The notes under the pieces: generated by a model
What the model was told of the DNA's origin: nothing
Database searches by the model: none
The model's input: only the letters and a program-made list of their open reading frames with translations
Part shown: positions 62,001 through 64,000 of the stretch, one piece after another
Numbering within the stretch: position 1 is the first letter of the stretch
How the letters are laid out: each line of letters begins with the position of its first letter
NCBI RefSeq assembly: GCF_900113745.1
Contig: NZ_FOQL01000002.1
Coordinates: 62,001-126,000 of the forward strand
DNA length: 64,000 nucleotides
Reading direction: 5' to 3'
From: Pseudomonas guineae
GTDB taxonomy: Bacteria > Pseudomonadota > Gammaproteobacteria > Pseudomonadales > Pseudomonadaceae
Program-made: the position numbers and the translations under genes

Positions 62001-64000
62001 CCTACACCATCAATCTGTTGCAACCGCTGATGCATCCGGTCAGTGGCACCGAAGACGATATCACGTTGAACATCGGCTACACGGTGACTGACGGGGATAA
62101 CGACTCGGCCACGGGCTCGTTGGTCGTGACGATTGATGACGATACCCCGACCATTCAGGCCGGGAATATTGGAGTGACCTCCTTTGTCACCTTCCAGGGC
62201 TCCGATGCTGGCTTCAGCAACTCCTATGGCTATTACAACAAGGCGCCAGATGGCTCACCAATAGACGGCAAAGTGATTTGGGCCAATGTGCATGCTCAAT
62301 CTGTTGGCGATGTGGGTGATCTCAGTGGTCTAGACCCAGCTAATACGGGCTTCTTTATCATCCCTAACGGCGGGGCCAATGCCGGCCTGGCTAATGGCTC
62401 TGTCGTGACCTTCGAGCTTGTCGCGGGTCAGTGGCAGGCCAATCTGGGTGGTGTGCCACTAGTGGGGGCTGACGGCGCCAATGTGCTGTTCAGTGATGCC
62501 AGCTTGAACCCTGGTGGCTCGCACTTGCAGGACACCGGTAGCGTGGGTAATCAGAACTGGGAGGACAAAACTCTCACCTCGGACTACGACTACAACGATG
62601 TCAGCGCCAATGTCACCTGGGGTTCAGCGCTGCAGGTTGATGAATCGGCCTTCCATATTGATGCAACGGCTAACTTCAGTGGCGTGTTCAATGTGCAACC
62701 GGGTGCCGATGGTCTGCAAAGCTTGACCTACAACCTGAGTGTGCAGAACGCCAACTCGGGCCTGGTCGATACCGAAACCAACCAGGCGGTGATCCTCAGC
62801 TTCAATGCGGGGGTTATTGAAGGCCGCACCTCTGGCACAAACCAATTGGTATTTACCCTGAGCGTCGATGTGGCAGGCACCGTTACTCTCGATCAGATTC
62901 GCTCCATCGTTCACCCAACTGGCGACCCAGACGAAGCCAAGTTCTTGGGCGCGGGGCATATCAGCTTGAATGCCGTCGTGACCGATGGGGATGGTGATCA
63001 GGCCAGCGCCAGCCTTGATATCGGTACAGTCATCAGTTTCAAAGATGACGGCCCAAGTGTGCTACCGAATGCCCTGGTGCAACTGGACGACGATGCTCTG
63101 GCCAACGGCATTCCGGGGGGCGTGGGTGACGATGCGGATTCGATCAACGCCAGCGGCACGCTGGCCCACAGCTTCGGTGCGGATGGTGCGGGTAGCCTGC
63201 AGTGGCTGACCACTGGTGCTCCAGCCGGCTTCACCTATCAAACGTCAGGCAGCTCACTGCTGGTCAAGCAGGGAGCTACCCTCGTTTTGACTGTGACGCT
63301 TAATCAATCGACCGGCGCATACACAGTTACCCAAAATGCGCCAATCCAACATGCCACGGCTGATCAGGAGAACAACCAAGCCTTTACCCTGAGCTATCAG
63401 GTGACTGATAAGGATGGAGACAGCGCCACTGGCACCTTATCGCTCAATATTGACGATGACACCCCGCAAGCCCAAGACGACACTGCCACAGTACAAGCCT
63501 CGCAAGGTAAGGACTTCAATGTAGCCTTTGTGCTGGATTTCAGTGGCAGCATTGATAATACCGAGCTGAACACCATGCTGCAGGCCGTACGTGCTGCCGG
63601 GCAGGCATTGTTCAATGGCACCACAGGCGATGTGACGATCAAGGTCGTGGCCTTCTCCGGCACGGCGACTTCCTACGCCGCTGTTACCGACTATGCTGCT
63701 TTCTCGACTCTGATTGGCAGTCTCAATCCTGCTGAGACTGGAACTCGTCCGTTCAATGGGCAAACGGACTTTACTGCAGCGATTCAGGAAACCATGGGGG
63801 CCTACACCCCGGTAGCTGGGGCAAGCAACCAGGTGTTCTTTATCAGTGACGGTAACCCCAATGAGCAGACTGGCTCGGGTGGCAACTCGCTGAGCAATGC
63901 AACGGCTACAGCTTGGAGTGCTTTCGTTAATGGCCCGGTGGGTGTGAGCGTCACTGCCATCGGTGTAGGCAATGGCATCAATACCGCTCGCTTGCAGGAT
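59096..64000 (+). CDS. lapA: Giant LapA-like surface adhesin, N-terminal part (truncated by window edge)
   Basis: Open from ATG 59096 (GAGGA upstream) to the window end: 1635 residues, with the rest outside. The N-terminal 120 residues form the LapA retention module (MATLIGVVSQVIGEVYAVAG), and TAAG at residues 118-121 matches the LapG protease site that releases the adhesin when c-di-GMP falls. Next come glycine-rich sequence and long repeats of about 181-183 residues (from 60122, 60665 and 61214). Each ends in a DGDGDSDSVSID-type calcium-binding stretch and EDDGP. Later repeats diverge. From about residue 1470 a von Willebrand A domain has the MIDAS motif DFSGSID. The C-terminal RTX secretion signal is not in the window. 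Confidence 0.93.
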   Translation, partial: MATLIGVVSQVIGEVYAVAGDGTRRPLSEGDRVFVGEQIVTGVAGAISVAMRNGQLLTLGRESSLNLNEQMLAGGSDQLAPSAQVPADMPSDSDLTDVERLQAAIEAGVDPTLEGEATAAGPGAGGAPGAAGGGHSFVLLGETAGALEPIIGFPTEGLSSGPEFPDPEAGLAAPAAIDFSPEIEITYFDGPPDGEGGTPGVLAGPAVVDEAALGSGTNPASNGEFTYGSLVINSPDGVSALEVQGANGVWVNVQGGGTVIGVYGTLVFDAAGNWVYTLTSNTLNHSNPNATGAADQVGESFPVRVFDNDGDVSPTVLLNVVVYDDGPVAAVNSETEGFGEVAVDESLPSLGGAYTDGVAQAVLAAAIVQAQFNSALGADGGSTAYSLALNTGAGTSVGSGLFAVNSAAPGGKGVEIQLSQSGNVISGNVGGDTYFTLTIDPASGEVTLNLLDNIWHSNTGNHDDAQSLLLGTGVLQLVQTLTDGDGDSDSVSIDLGAAGAFSFEDDGPRAQLSEQSEGLGRALVDESLASLGGAYADGVASAVLSAAVVQAQFNSVFGADGAAAGDAGTVYSLALSGADVPSGLFAVDASAPLGKGEQIVLNQVGNVVTGSAGGVPYFTLTINPVTGAVTLGLLDNIWHADTSNADDSQLLSLAEGALLLTQTVTDGDGDSDSVSIDLGAAGAFSFEDDGPRAQLSEESEGLGRVLVDESLASLGGAYADGVASAVLSAAVVQAQFNSVFGADGAAAGDAGTVYSLALSGANVPSGLFAVDASAPLGKGEQIVLNQVGNVVTGSAGGVPYFTLTINPVTGAVTLGLLDNIWHADTSNADDSQLLSLAEGALLLTQTVTDGDGDSDSVSIDLGAAGAFSFEDDGPTGGSVVAAVVLDDEGLAGGINGGPGDVAGAATSTSGNLAFNAGADGLKSIALSGPATLGTENVTSSWDTATNTLTISSVRGALLTVVLTDPASGAYTINLLQPLMHPVSGTEDDITLNIGYTVTDGDNDSATGSLVVTIDDDTPTIQAGNIGVTSFVTFQGSDAGFSNSYGYYNKAPDGSPIDGKVIWANVHAQSVGDVGDLSGLDPANTGFFIIPNGGANAGLANGSVVTFELVAGQWQANLGGVPLVGADGANVLFSDASLNPGGSHLQDTGSVGNQNWEDKTLTSDYDYNDVSANVTWGSALQVDESAFHIDATANFSGVFNVQPGADGLQSLTYNLSVQNANSGLVDTETNQAVILSFNAGVIEGRTSGTNQLVFTLSVDVAGTVTLDQIRSIVHPTGDPDEAKFLGAGHISLNAVVTDGDGDQASASLDIGTVISFKDDGPSVLPNALVQLDDDALANGIPGGVGDDADSINASGTLAHSFGADGAGSLQWLTTGAPAGFTYQTSGSSLLVKQGATLVLTVTLNQSTGAYTVTQNAPIQHATADQENNQAFTLSYQVTDKDGDSATGTLSLNIDDDTPQAQDDTATVQASQGKDFNVAFVLDFSGSIDNTELNTMLQAVRAAGQALFNGTTGDVTIKVVAFSGTATSYAAVTDYAAFSTLIGSLNPAETGTRPFNGQTDFTAAIQETMGAYTPVAGASNQVFFISDGNPNEQTGSGGNSLSNATATAWSAFVNGPVGVSVTAIGVGNGINTARLQD
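60122..60664 (+). repeat. Adhesin repeat unit 1 (divergent)
   Basis: 543 bp, 181 codons. It shares the VDESL...GGAY start and the DGDGDSDSVSID ending with units 2 and 3 but has many changes. Confidence 0.8.
60665..61213 (+). repeat. Adhesin repeat unit 2
   Basis: 549 bp, 183 codons, nearly identical to unit 3 with scattered changes such as A/N near SGADVPS. Confidence 0.9.
61214..61709 (+). repeat. Adhesin repeat unit 3 (partial copy)
   Basis: Nearly identical to unit 2 until the EDDGP codons at about 61709, after which the sequence diverges. Such identical units are prone to copy-number change and to misassembly. Confidence 0.9.

Noticed and set aside
1..64000. CRISPR arrays
   Set aside because: I found no series of short direct repeats with regular unique spacers; the only repeats seen are the att, GGTCACCGT and adhesin repeats.

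Overview
This window is chromosomal DNA of a Pseudomonas-type gammaproteobacterium. The flanks carry pheT-ihfA-merR-tRNA-Pro(GGG), oprI, an iron-sulfur APS-type cysH, thrH, aceK, aer and a Lap-type giant adhesin with its type I secretion genes. The species cannot be told from the sequence alone.

Left flank (1-1789): the 3' end of pheT, ihfA, a MerR-family gene and a complete tRNA-Pro. The last 45 bp of the tRNA gene (1745-1789) recur exactly at 42914-42958. They bound an island of about 41.2 kb with a tyrosine integrase at its right end. A 9-10 bp direct repeat pair (GGTCACCGT, 11-bp period) lies just inside both ends. The probable original tRNA terminator now lies beyond the right repeat (42975-43003).

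Island cargo, left part: an inovirus Gp2/YagK-like protein, then a tight minus-strand operon (15444 to 3719) of two giant proteins and one medium one. These are a DEDD-exonuclease/RecQ/UvrD fusion, a NERD/tandem-kinase/UPF1-like helicase, and a 482-residue winged-helix protein of unknown function. I cannot match this trio to a named system; it is the best candidate here for an undescribed defence system.

Island cargo, middle: a plus-strand BREX type I locus in the order brxR (WYL regulator), brxE-like, brxA, brxB, brxC, pglX, brxU-like (DUF262/HNH), pglZ, brxL. Most junctions overlap by 4-20 bp. A 140-residue unknown gene precedes brxR. BREX methylation-linked defence thus sits beside a probable type IV nuclease, which attacks modified DNA, and the helicase operon.

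Island cargo, right part: a minus-strand mobile-element module (AlpA, DUF3987, glycine-zipper protein, DUF932, YqaJ nuclease, Gp3-like protein, RadC/JAB, two small proteins), an AT-rich gene with a decayed Nudix-like domain, and the integrase.

Right flank (42959-64000): oprI, a small GNAT gene, cysH, thrH, an EamA transporter, aceK, a TonB-dependent receptor, a 44-residue protein, aer and a DTW-domain tRNA modification gene. Then comes a Lap-type locus: lapE-, lapB- and lapC-like genes on the minus strand, divergent from a giant adhesin. The adhesin starts at 59096 and runs off the window. It has a LapG-type TAAG cleavage motif, near-identical long repeats and a von Willebrand A domain.
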